Below the pieces are notes generated by a model. It did not search any database. It had not been told where the DNA came from and saw nothing but the letters and a program-made list of their open reading frames with translations. A program made the translations under genes and the position numbers. From positions 7,875,126 to 7,939,125 of the forward strand of contig OX030958.1 of NCBI GenBank assembly GCA_943735955.1: a DNA stretch of 64,000 bases, read 5' to 3'. Positions 13,755 through 39,676 of the stretch are shown piece after piece. How positions within the stretch are numbered: the first letter of the stretch is position 1; every line of letters begins with the position of its first letter. The stretch is from Piscicola geometra. Lineage: Eukaryota > Annelida > Clitellata > Hirudinida > Piscicolidae.

Positions 13755-16700
13755 ATGAAACGCCAAAACGTGCGAAGTATGTTGCTGGTGGTGGTGATGA
13801 TGGTTTACATTCTGGTGGGGGCGGCCATCTTTGAGCATCTCGAAGCGACGACAGAGGAGGCTCGTTACCAGGTGCTGGAGGATGAGAGGCTCGAAATCCA
13901 AAAACGCTTCAATTTGAGCCTTTCTGCATGGGAAGAGATCACTCGCCACATCGTCAACTTCATGCCGCACCGAGCCGGCTTCCAGTGGCGTTATGCAGGC
14001 GCTGTGTACTTCTCAACCACCGTTGTCACCACCATCGGTGAGGGAGCTTGTGTGGGGTGGATGGCTAGATAGAGGTGTGGTGTGGATAGATGGATTTGTG
14101 TGGGATGGATAGATGGAGGTGTGGAAAAGATGGATGAAATTATGGGGGATGGAAAGTTGGAGTTGTGGGAAGATGGATGGGTAGAGTTGTGGGGAGATGG
14201 ATGAGTAGAGTTGTGGGGAGATGGATGGGTAGAGTTGTGGGAAGATGGATGGGAAGAGTTGTGGGGAGATAGATGGGTAGAGTTGTGGGGAGATAGATGG
14301 GTAGAGTTGTGGAAACTGATCAAGAGATTTGTGTGTTTGCATTAAAAGTTGAGTCGCACCTATCTTGCTTTATTTGTTTATCATTATTTGCAATGCTGTT
14401 TAAAAAGCGTCATAATTCATATTGCTTTGCTGCTTAAACACTCAAAAAAACAATGATTACTTCTTTTAAAGTCTTTTGATGAAAGCTTAATTTAAGGCCT
14501 ACATTTTGAACATTATTTTTCCCAATAAATTTTACATAAGCCTTCTTCACATAACTCAGATTATATATATATTTCAGAATATAAAAAAATTAAAACACAT
14601 TTCTTTACAGCGATAACTGGAAAATATGTTACATGAAAATCAATTAAAGGGAACCTCTTTACAAAATCGACGTAATTTATTTTTAGCCCATGTCTTCGGG
14701 TAAAAAGCCTTGGGAGGCTGGTTTAATCAAAAAAACATGAATTTCAGATGAATTACTTTGCTGAACACGGTCTATCAAGCCTACTTTTTGATTAAATATA
14801 GACCTTTGACCTGAGTATACAGTGTGTTTCGGTGTGTACTGCCGTTGAAGTTATCGATTTAAACAGTACTGTTCAATGAAACAATAAACATAAACTACCA
14901 TTTAGTTATTTCAAATTAATATAAGTAAGTAAATGATTAGTAATAACACCACAACAAGAATAAAGGTATATTTAACATATTTAACTACCATATTCAACTA
15001 TATTTATATTTAACATCAGCTAATTTATTTATTTTCGGCTGAGCAGGCTTTACCTTCAGATAGGCCTTCAGAGACCGACTGAAAAACGCTGTCAAGATTC
15101 AATTCTTAGAAAATACTGTTTCAAAAAGTTTTTTTCGTTTTTATTATGGTCATTTCACTCTTGCGGGAACGCAGCTTCCAAATGTAGTTTTATAAGGTAA
15201 TCTATCGTCCTCAACTTTCCATGAACCGTATTGCGCGGAAAGAATTAAGCCAGACTAGTGACAGTTGGTTGGTGTGTGTCGACATATTCTTAGATTTATC
15301 ACCCTTTTTTATGAAATTCTATTTTGGTTTCCAAAATGTGCAGACTTGCAATAATAGAAAGAAATTCTCAAAAAGATGAAAATTATAGAAATGTAGTATA
15401 ACTCAAAACTTTGAATTTAATTTGACTGGCGAACCCTCGTGAGTTTTCAAGGACGAATGATTCAAAACCATACAAACTGAGAATATTTCTGAACAATTTC
15501 ATTGTCAACTGCTTCTCTTAAAACTGGTTTTTAAATTTTTTCTTGATGTTGGAGGTTTCAGTCAATTGTATGTGTCATGGTGTTCATAAATTCATCAAAA
15601 TCCTGGAAGAGCCAACTCGGAGCAGTGGTTGATATTTTACTAACTTCCCTTTTTTAAACGCCTCCAAGTATCAAGATTGAGAAAAACATTTATATCGATA
15701 TATTTTATAATTTTATATAGGTTTGATTTTAAAATAATAATATTTACCAACAAACCAACTTATAAACTAACCGGTATTTCATTTACGAAGAGGTTTGAGA
15801 AGTATTTTCGAATACAACCGGTATTCAAAAAACTTATGAGGAAGTGAGGTCAAACAATCGACAATTTGGCAAAAAACAAGTTAAACGAAAGCCATAAATA
15901 ACTTCGAATTTACAAAATAAACTATTAAAATACTTTTAGTGAAACAAAAGAAACATTACGCTATAAAACTTTAAAAAAAGTTGATATTTTGTTCGACTGC
16001 GATAAAGATAAGCGTCCAATTAGAAAACCTTAGCTTAAATGCATATTTAAAAGGATCATTTACATTATTGATCATGTAATAAAACCTTTTAATGACGTTT
16101 CAGATGCTTCAAGTTAAGGCTCTTTTCTACTTAACATTTCAACTCGACAGTTTATTAATGGGCTCACCTGAAACAAACATTAAAACACACTCAAACTCAT
16201 TATATATAGAATACTTTAAAAAACTAAAAACTAATTTCAAAAAACAAACTTAAATGTACCAAATACCGCTGCAGGATACGGTCACTGCACGCCCAAGACG
16301 AACTGGGGTAAGATCTTCTGCATGCTGTACGCACTGGTGGGCATTCCGCTCAACTTGGTGATGTTTCAGAGCATCGGGGAACGCCTCAACACCCTCAACA
16401 CCTATCTCATCTGTGGCATCAAACGAAAGGTTGCCAAGCGCCGTGCCTGGCCTTTCAAACGCAATAAAAATGCAATGGCTGTGGAAGATAAAGTGGAAGA
16501 AAAAATTAATAGAGAGAAGCAGCGATGTTGGTTTAAAGAGCAAACGGAAGTGGAAGAAACAGAGACGGACGTTAATAAGGTGGATTACTACATCCAAATC
16601 AATCAAACAACTCTGCAAGAAGAATTGTTCGAACCGCCAAAACGAAAGATCTACATCAACCTCAATTCTGACTGTAAGCCGATCTTCAAGGCAGAAAACA

Positions 16701-17674
16701 CCTTTGGAGCTGATTACTTCCACAACAAAATGGCAGAACCGCCTCAAATATGCATCGACTGCGAGAAGAGCGACTCAAACGAGCACCTGGACTCGCGAGA
16801 CAAAAGCCTCAAGAGGCAGCGAGACCTTGGTGACCTGCAACGAGCCTCCATCAACGAGATCCTCTCGTCTTCGTTCGCCACCAACAAATTCCACCTCTCC
16901 GACACGCACCTCATCTGCGTGACGACTGCCATCTCGAGCATTTTCGTGGCAGGGGGCGCCTATGCGTACAGTCGCTTCGAGGGATGGAGCTACCTAGACT
17001 CGCTCTATTACTGCATCATCACGCTGACCACCGTTGGCTTCGGAGATTTGGTCGCCCTGCAGAACAACAAGGAACTGACCAAGAAGCCCGAGTACGTGGC
17101 GTTGAACATCCTCTTCATCCTCACCGGACTCGCTGTCGTCTCTGCCGCCATGAATCTTCTCGTTCTAAGGTTACTTTTGGGATTTAATTTGAAATAATGC
17201 AAATGTATTCTGTTTTTAAATTAATAATCCGCGTGTTCATCACAACTTCAAAGGTTTTTAACGATGAATACACTGGATGAGAAGCGGGACATGATCAAGG
17301 AGACGATATTGAACTCGAAAGAAGACAACCTTGAAGTCGACTTGCTCTCCAACTCGCAAATAGGCGTCTGCAAAGAGAGCTCGTCGTGCGAGGTTTCTCT
17401 CGCAGGCAGACAAAGCTCACCGATGAGAAGAGCTGTCGAGAGATTGTGTCGAATAGGTAGGAATTATTTTAGTGAAGGTTCCTCCACACTGGCCAGTTCT
17501 CCACCAACCCTCAGGTGTCCACCAGTCCACCACCCGTTAGGCGCCTCGCATCGCCACTTCCTTCAAATTCCAAGACTCGACCACCACCCTTACGGCGAAA
17601 GGTTTCCACACCAAAAAGAGTTTCACTCCATGTGCAACTTCTACCACTCGCGCAGCCGGCTATTGACTCTGTGA
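13755..17674 (+). CDS. KCNK3/9-like: TASK-type two-pore-domain potassium channel
   Basis: Background (leak) K+ channel subunit of the plasma membrane. Exons 13755-14037, 16275-17169, 17254-17674; 532 aa (human TASK-1 394). The start MKRQNVR is the TASK family start, so it is preferred over the in-frame ATG at 13647. M1 is about residues 9-26. The glycosylation site N53-L-S and filter 1 TTIGYGH with His98 (the pH sensor of TASK) fall at exactly the human numbering. M2 is CMLYALVGIPLNLVMFQS. Filter 2 is TTVGFGD, and M4 ends in VLRFLTMN, matching the TASK X-gate motif VLRFMT. The odd part is a M2-M3 cytoplasmic loop of about 160 residues, rich in charge, where human TASK has about 30. The filter-1 glycine codon is split by intron 1, which opens with a G-rich minisatellite. 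Confidence 0.95.
14050..14310 (+). repeat. Minisatellite at the 5' end of TASK intron 1
   Basis: Units of about 24 bp resembling gagttgtggggagatggatg, G-rich in the sense strand, starting about 12 nt inside the 5' splice site. The open frames read antisense through it (14013-14342) are repeat artefacts. Confidence 0.85.
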
Positions 17675-17878
17675 TACATCTCTCTGGATGTATCCATCTC
17701 ACCCTAGGATATCCATCCCGTGTTCACCAACGCCATCTCGTCTTCAACATTCGCATCCTCGTTCATTTTCCCATTTTAAATCTTCTAGGAAGGGTTTGAA
17801 CTTTTACAAACAGTCGAGAATATCTTTCTTTTACACTGGTATATTTCGTTGAAAATAATTCCTTTAGCAACTTCTTTC

Positions 17879-17884
17879 AATAAA
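17879..17884 (+). terminator. Polyadenylation signal of the TASK gene
   Basis: AATAAA in ttcaataaatatcaa, 205 nt after the stop codon at 17674 and the first canonical hexamer on the sense strand. Confidence 0.45.
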
Positions 17885-18469
17885 TATCAAGCAACCGCTC
17901 TCGAGGGGCTTCTAGTCTGAGTGCAAAAAAAATAACTTTTCAGAGTTTTTATTTCAAAAACGAATAATAAAAATCACAAAACCTCCGCTATATACGGTAG
18001 ACAACTTTTCTGACATTTATTTCTCGAGCACTTATTAGTTTATTTGTAAACTTATTCTCCGTGAACTGAGTAATAGGCAATTTATTAGAGAATACAAACG
18101 TTCTAGGGTTCGACTTTTTCACAAACACTCAAATGCTATGGTACAGATAAACGCACTACGACGTCCACGCTTAAAGACGACGACGCCAATCCGGCAATGA
18201 TCGGTGAATCAGCTATCATTCTCGATGCCAATCATTCTGGAGTCAAAGTCTTGGAAAAGTTATAATCGACGCAGTCACTCGCAAGCTGCACACACATTCA
18301 TTAACTATGATTCTTGCAACACCGCCGCAAAAAAACAAATAACCCGTAAAAAATAATCCACCTGGAATACTGAACCACACTTCCCCCATCAACCTACAGC
18401 ACCGACATAACATGAAACAACCACTCAAGAAAACTGGCAGAGGTCTCCCTTAATCAATCAATCAATCAC

Positions 18470-18500
<31 letters not shown>

Positions 18501-18549
18501 CTCAATCAATCAATCAATCAATCACTCACTCAATCAATCACTCAATCAC
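17885..18549. repeat. Convergent intergenic region with an (AATC)n microsatellite
   Basis: Between the 3' ends of the TASK gene and Ku80. The last part (about 18451-18556) is an AATC/ACTC tetranucleotide array that runs into the Ku80 stop codon. The rest shows no gene. Confidence 0.6.
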
Positions 18550-31065
<12,516 letters not shown>

Positions 31066-31611
31066 GGAGTATTTTCTGATAAAAGCGAACGTTCAGAAAA
31101 CTGGTAACGAATCAGAAAATACTTTATAACCCAAAGTTAATTTAGTACTTAGTTTCATAAATGGCACAGTAAATATGCAGTTTCATATTTTTTTCATCAA
31201 ATATTTATTTATTTTAAACTTTACATAAATAAGAAGGTTGTGTTACTGGCTCCAGGCTCGTAACTTGAAGAATATTTCGATAGATAATTTATTCTTATAA
31301 ATTGAATAACTTTTATTTTTTATAATAAAAGAATGAATATGTTTTTAAATTAATTATATTTGTTAAATATGCAATAAATGATTATTTTTTCGACAATTAA
31401 AATTATGAAAAATTGTTTTCTATTTGAAAAAATATAATCCTTGAATTAAATATAACTTTACACCTCAAATAGTTTAAAATTCTAATTATTTTTGTTTTAT
31501 TGGAAAATATATTTCTGAAAATATAGATTGTCAGCCTTTTTAGATGAGTATGGCAGCGACTTTAAACGTATTTGTAGATAAATCAAATATCCATTAATTT
31601 GGTATTTTGTT
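31066..31611. promoter_or_regulatory. Divergent promoter region Ku80 / RGS gene
   Basis: 546 bp separate the Ku80 ATG (31065, -) from the RGS gene ATG (31612, +). The DNA is AT-rich with no other gene, so regulatory sequence must be shared. No TATA box is convincingly placed for either. Confidence 0.5.
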
Positions 31612-34600
31612 ATGGCTCTGTCACCCGACTCTGGAATGAAATTCAGAAACAAATTAGACTCAATTGATGAAGGCGAAAAAGATGGCAAAAGGGAAGAACC
31701 AGTAAAGGAAATGTTGGATGATATCTCTCAAGATAATCCGAACAGACTTGTCTACAAAAAGGTAATAAATCTTTATTTGTCCATTTTTTTTTAACTTTAA
31801 TTTTTTGATAATAAAAATATATATATAATTTAAAAGATATATGTTCCATGAAGCTTGAATTAACCATTTGCAGATGGAAACATTGCTGGAAAGACTGCAA
31901 GACTCAAACACGGGCATTACTGTGAGAACTGTCAAGAACTTCATCTCAAAGATTCCCAGTGTCTTCACAGGCAAGCTGTCTAATCGCTCAATTATCCATT
32001 TAATTATTTAAAAAAAAACTTACTTAGCATTGGGTGTTGCAAGTTAACGTAAAATACTGGATTTTCGGACACCCTTATATGCAGACACCATTTTAAAAAA
32101 TTATGGTTTTAGTTCAGACACAAATTTTTGATACTAGACTGTCTATGGCGAAAAACTTATTTCATAAGTAATAAAGGTGAAATACTAATAAATTTGGTTA
32201 ATTTAATCTTTTTTATTACGCTAATTTATAACGAGTTAGTCACAAATTTAACGTAAATTAAAGCACAAATGTAACGTAAATTAAAGCACAAATTTAATGT
32301 AAATTAAAGCACAAATTTAACGTAAATTAAAGCACAAATGTAATGTAAATTAAAGCACAAATTTAACGTAAATTAAAGCACAAATTTTATAACATTCACA
32401 TGCATTATTATATTGGCGTATACCCGGACCGGCTTCTAGGCCATAAAAATAGAAAGTCAGACCAAAAATGGCTGTCGTTTCACTCTTGCGCCTGCAATTT
32501 ATCTCTAATTATAATTCTTTATTTTCTATTTAAAGAAGAAAGCTCAGTCGCCGTCTAGTTCGTATGGATCTGGTTACCAATTGTTAAGGAATAAAACCAA
32601 ATTATATCACGACCTAGAAATAAGTATCAATTTCATAAATCTTTCGAAAAGGAGTTTTTTAGTTAAAAAAAGCTAAAATTTCAAGTATCATTTTGATTAT
32701 ATACTGGCCCCATATCGAAACTGGGCCTGAACCGCCATTAAATCATGTATTTATGCGTTGATGCAAACTGAATTTTTATTTTTTCGTTTCAAAAAATTTC
32801 GATGATAAGATTACTCGGAATCCTATTATCTAAGATTTCTCAACACACTTTTTTTCATTCAAAAAATTCTAGTTTTTGAGTATTTTAATGAGTAAATATT
32901 TTTTTTCTTATATTCATATATATACTTATTTTCAAAGAATTAAATTATGTTAGAAAATGTTAAAAATCGATAGAGCAGGTAAAAATGATATTTTAATGTT
33001 TTTTTACTAGGAAGGCAACGGGTATCAAAAATGTATTTAAACTCAAATACTCGAATCTATTTTTATAAATTAATATAACTAAAATATAGAAAGTTTAAAT
33101 GAAAAAATAATGCACCCAAAATACGAACGTAAATACCCGATAAATACCCGGTTCTTGAGTTTTAGACCAGTTACCATCCAGAGTTTTTAATCATTTTTCC
33201 TTTTTTTACAGGCAACGACCTGATAACTTGGATTCTGAAAAACCTTGACGTGGATGACAACGGTATGAAAAAGAGTTAAAAGATATCCATTTCAAATATA
33301 AATTATATTATTATTAATATTATAAAAATAGAATAGCACTTTTGAGAGCTTGCTATCTAAATATGGTGTTAAACTAGAAGGATAGATTTTTCATTGATTC
33401 CTTTTTCGTTGAATGCATTCGTTTCAATAAATGACTTTTTATCTTTTTATTGCATGGACGAGTATTCATTTGTATTTCTGTATCATAAAAACTAAAATTC
33501 ATGAGAATTCATCGACAGCAATATGACATTAAACCCGCATTATATTCAAATATATTAGAAAAACGAACAAATAAAGGCCAAAAAAGAAAACAAATACACA
33601 ATAAACCTATTTTTAATTTGTCTTTTTTTCCAATTTTCATATCTTCTGCGACAGCCGAGGCAACCCACCTAGCAAACCTCCTCGGCATCTACGGCTACAT
33701 CTTCCCCATCGACGACCACATCCTCTCGGTCAAGAATGATGGCACTTACTACCGCTTCCAGGTGCTGGTGGTGCTGGTGGTGCTGGTGGTGTTCAGTGTT
33801 GGAATAACTGGAAAATTCAAAAGTGGAAAAAATTTAATCTTATGTGATTGGGGGGTGGGGATAAATAGGATAAAATATGGATCAAAAAAGTTTTAATTTA
33901 GAAAAAATAAGATTATGGTTTTTTCTTTTTAGACTCCATGTTTTTGGCCGTCGAAATGCGCTGAGCCCGAAAACACCGACTATGGCTAGTGCCTTTGAAT
34001 GTTCAGACATGCTTGTGTGCGCTAAACACACGCAGAAACTCACGTAAAAACACACATAAACAAAAATATATATTTAACAAAATAAAATACACAAAAAACA
34101 CATAAATAAAAAACAACAACAAAAACACACAAACACATGTATAAACAACAACAAAAATACACAAACACATACATAAAAAACACACACAAACACATACATA
34201 AAAATAATAAAACATAAACAAACGAAAAACACGCCAATAAAACTTAAAAAAACAGAATTTAACACACACAAACAAATAATAATATTAAACAAACACAAAA
34301 ACTCCCACACACCCACACCCAAACACACAAAACACGCACAGCGGTGTACTTGTGCAAGAGGACGATGCAGAACAAGCAGAGACTGGAGTTGGTGGACTAC
34401 GAGGCGGAACATCTGGCGCGCTTGCAGAAGATCTTCTCCAGGAAGTGGGAGTTCATCTTCATCCAGGCCGAAGCGCAAGCCAAGTCGGTTCTTCTTGTTT
34501 TTTCATCATCCGTCAACTAGTTTTCGGACGATTCAGCTGTATTTTTACTCATTCACCCGCTCATCGATTAATCGCCAATCCTGAACTCACTTATTGATTC

Positions 34601-37600
34601 TTACATCTATCTACCATCCATCCATTATCTCTTTATTCATCCTATTATCCCTTTATTCATCCATTATCCATCCATTCATCCATCCATCCATTATCTACCC
34701 ATCCATCCAGGGTGGATAAGAAGAGAGATAAGCTGGAGAGGAAGGTGTTGGACAGTCAGGAGAGGGCCTTCTGGGACGTGCACCGACCCGCGGTATTATT
34801 CATTATTTCAAAATTATATTCATTTATTTGTTAAATAATATTTTTAAAATATAATTATTAATTTTATTGTTTCAATATTATTTTTTAAATAGTTTTCTTA
34901 GGTTTTAAATTTTAGTTATTTATTCTTCATTTATATACTATTTATTCATTCTTATTTTTAATATGATTTCTTTACTCTTCTTTTAAATATTTTTTTAAAA
35001 ATATTTCTCTATGTTTTATATTTCAAAAGTTTGCAATTTCTGCCACGTTCAATTAATTTGTAATGCTCTCATTCGGAAAGATTTTTACGACTACGGCACT
35101 TGGAGCAAATGCTTTTTCCTTTACGGCCACTCTACATAAATAAATACCTTTTTCAATACGTCATTTGCTTCCCTGATGATGATTATGTCGTTAATGATGA
35201 TGATGATGATGATGATGCCGTTGATGATGATGATGCCGCTAGCTTTGGAGCTCTATAGCACTCGTTTTAAATCGGTTCGTGCTTCGCTTGTTCACTCATT
35301 AACAACATATGCCCAAAAAATGTACCTAAATTAATAATTTTCCTGTTTTTGAAATTAAATTTTCAAATTTTCTAAGATATTCATTATGAAATTATTAATG
35401 ATTAAATAATGTTAATTTGATTTTTAAAAATAATTAAATGAATTATTAAATAAATATTGACATCAATAAACGACCTACCTTTTCTTCTCCTCTTTTTCCG
35501 TCTAGCCTGGCTGCGTCAACGCCACTGAAGTCGACGTGAAAAAAACCTGCAGAAACTTCAAGAACCAAAAGAACACTCAAGTACCCGCATTAGCCTCCAT
35601 ATAGCTTAATATTATCCTCAAATACTACCAAATTCCTTATCATCACAAACACCATCTCGCCACAACCATCATCATCTCGACGTCTTTTTAACCCTTCTTT
35701 ACCACCCTCCCTTTTTCCACTCCCTTCTTTCACACTTCTTTATTTCCACCCCCTTCTTTTCCATCCTTTCCTCTTCATCTTTTTCCAAGCCTTCTTCTCT
35801 TTTTCCACCCCTTTTTTTTCCATCCCACATCTCTTTCTATCCCCCTTGCTATCCATCTCTCCTCACTTTCCCCCCCCCTCCCCCCTTCCTCCGATCTCAA
35901 ACCTCTCACAACCCCCGCCACAGGTGCTCGTGACCAGGAGTCGTCTGATGTCCTCCTCTTCCTCTTCTTCCTCCTCACACCAGCCTTCCGACAGCGACTA
36001 TGTATCACTGATTGATCTTCTCAAATCCGAGGTGCCAGTTATTTCCGTAAACACCATGTATAATGCGCACTTCCTCGGGGTACTTGCTGGTACTCGTCGA
36101 TCGATATTTCTTTATTAATCCTTTAAAAATTTTGTTTTCTTTCATAATCTGTATATATTATATTATTAGCCATTTTTATTTTTTTAATTACATTTTAAAA
36201 TATATGATTTATAATTATCAGGATTTATATATATATATTTTTTTATACATATAAAAACATATGAATTTTGAAATAATTCTCTGAAAGATTGAAAAGTTGC
36301 AGTCGTCGCTAGCCAGGAGGAAAACAAAGGTCTCGAAGGTGGCCGAGAGGTGTGCTAGCCATTCCGATCTCTCGCATATGTTACAAAATCATTTATGAAT
36401 ATTTATGAGTATAAATGCTATTTATAAATATTTGTCGATTGTTTAAATAAGTTAGACATCTTTTTAAAAACTACCCAATGCTGAAAAACAAAAAATATAC
36501 TGTTTCCTCCCCACCACTACTAACAACACCAACAAAAACAACAACAACAACCACTCCAACAACAACAACCACTACTACAACAACCACTGCAACAACAACA
36601 ACCACTCCAACAACAACAACCACTCCAACAACAACAACCACTGCAACAACAACCACTGCAACAACAACAACCACTCCAACAACAACAACCACTCCAACAA
36701 CGACAACAACCACTACTACCTTCTCAGCTACGCGGCTTACCTGGCTCAGTGCAAGGAGCTTGATTCGTTCATGCACCCCACCGAGCCCTCCAACCCATGG
36801 ATCTCTGACAGCACTGAGCTATGGGACCAGGAGAACAACAGGTGTGTGTGTGTCTTGTTGTGGTTTTTGTAGTTGTTGTTTTTGTTGTTGTTGTTGGTGC
36901 TGTTGTGAATGTTGTGGTTTTTGTTGTTGTTGTTGGTGGTGTTGTGAATGTTATATTTGGCAGTGGGACTGGCAGGGTGCTTCATGTATCTAATTACGTG
37001 GAGGATAAGCGACTCTACTATGGACATTGCTCATTGGACAACTTTCGAATAATTTCTTTTGAGATTGTAACACCGCTTTAAGCTGCTAATAATAACTACA
37101 AATCATCATTTAACACCCGCGTATGAATCTCCTAGCAAGACCCTCATCACAAGATCATCGTCAACTATGATTCACGACCACCAAAAACCACCACTGCAAA
37201 CCACCACAACCACCACAAACCACCACAACAAACTACCACAAACCACCACCACAACCACAACCACAAACCACCACCACCACAAACCACCACCACCACAAAC
37301 CACCACAAACCACCACCACCACCAACCACCACCACCACAAACCAACCACCACCACAAACCACCACCACCACAAACCACCACCACCACAAACCACCACCAC
37401 CACAAACCACCACCACCACAAACCACCACCACCACAAACCACCACCACAACATTGCAGCAAGGACGTGCCAAGCAGACGGGTGAAGAGGTGGGGCTTTTG
37501 CTTCAGAGAGCTGTTGAGCGATGTGGTGGGAAGGGAGCACTTCAGGAAGTTTCTCGAGAAGGAGTTCAGTGCTGAGAACCTCAAGTAGGATGGATGGATG

Positions 37601-39645
37601 GTTGCATGCATGGATGGATGGTTGCATGCATGGATGGATGGTTGCATGCATGGATAGTTGGATGGATGGATGGATGGATGGATGGATGGATGGATGGATG
37701 GATGGATGGATGGATGGATGGATGGATGGATGGATGGATGGATGGATGGATGGATGGATGGATGGTTGCATGGATGGTTGCATGGATGGTTGCATGGATA
37801 GATGATCGCATGGATGGATGGATGGATGGTTGCATGCATGTATGGATGGATAGATTAATGGTTTTACGATAGATACACACACATACACCTGTCTCCCTCT
37901 AAGGTTCTGGGAGGCTTGTCAGAAGCTGAAGGGAGTGAGTGAGAGGATGGTCGTCACCACAGTCCTAGACATCTACAAGTGCGATGATGATGATGATGAT
38001 GATGATGGTAATGATGATGATGATGATAATGATGATGATGATGATGATAACGATGAAAGGAAAGATGGTGGTGATGATGATGGTAGGGACAATGATGGTG
38101 ATGATGATAAAGCCGATGATAATATGAGTATCGTACTCATGATGATGATTCCTGCCACATTATCAATACCCCCATTACACCATTTCTACGACTACCATCA
38201 CTACCACACCACTATTACCACTACTACCATCACACCCAACCACCACACCACATTACCACCACACACCACATTACCACCACACACCACATTACCACCACAC
38301 ACCACATTACCACCACACACCACATTACCACCACACACCACATTACCACCACACACCACATTACCACCACACACCACATTACCACCACGCACCACATCAC
38401 CACCACACACCACATTACCACCACACACCACATTACCACCACACACCACATCACCACCACACACCACATCACCACCACACACCACATCACCACTACACAC
38501 AACATTACCACCACACACCACATTACCACCACACACCACATTACCACCACGCACCACATTACCACCACATCACCACCACGCACCACATTACCACCACACA
38601 CCACATTACCACCACACACCACATTACCACCACACACCACATCACCACCACACACCACATCACCACTACACACCACATCACCACCACGCACCACATCACC
38701 ACCACACACCACATTACCACCACACAACACATTACCACCACACACTACATTACCACCACACACCACATCACCACCACATTACCACCACACACCACATTAC
38801 CACCACACACCACATCACCACCACACACCACATTACCACCACACACCACATCACCACCACACACCACATCACCACCACACACCACATTACCACCACACAC
38901 CACATCACCACCACACACCACATCACCACCACGCACCACATTACCACCACGCACCACATTACCACCACACACCACATTACCACCACACACCACATTACCA
39001 CCACGCACCACATTACCACCACGCACCACTACGACTATCATGCCCAACCACCATACCACCTCATCATAACCACACCATTACCACCACACCACACCATGAC
39101 CACACCATGACCACCACACCACACCATGACCACACCATTACCACCACACCACACCATGACCACACCATGACCACCACACTATGACCACCACACTACACCA
39201 TGACCACACCATGACCACCACACCACACCATGACCACCACACCACACCATGACCACACCATGACCACCAAACCACACCATGACCACACCATGACCACCAC
39301 ACCACACCATGACCACCACACCACACCATGACCACACCATGACCACCACACCACACCATGACCACCACACCACACCATGACCACACCATGACCACCACAC
39401 CACACCATGACCACACCATGACCACCACACCACACCATGACCACACCATGACCACCACACCACACCATGACCACACCATGACCACCACACCACCACCACA
39501 TCCCCACCGACCCACCCAGTGAGTACCTCTCACCAACGGCGCACGACCCGGTGAACGTGGACTGCAAGGTCGCGGAGGTGGTGAGGAGGAGGGTGGATGG
39601 AGGCAAGCCCGACCGCTACTGCTTCGAAGAGGCCGAGGTGGGTGG

Positions 39646-39676
<31 letters not shown>

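Noticed and set aside
17515..17799. 94-aa plus-strand frame overlapping the last TASK exon
   Set aside because: Out of frame with the conserved VLRFLTMN...DEKRD segment; the stop at 17674 is accepted.
37935..39110. 391-aa Thr/His/Pro repeat frame
   Set aside because: Starts in RGS exon 13 and runs through GAT and ACC intronic repeats past a good donor; exon 14 continues the RGS domain in the spliced frame.
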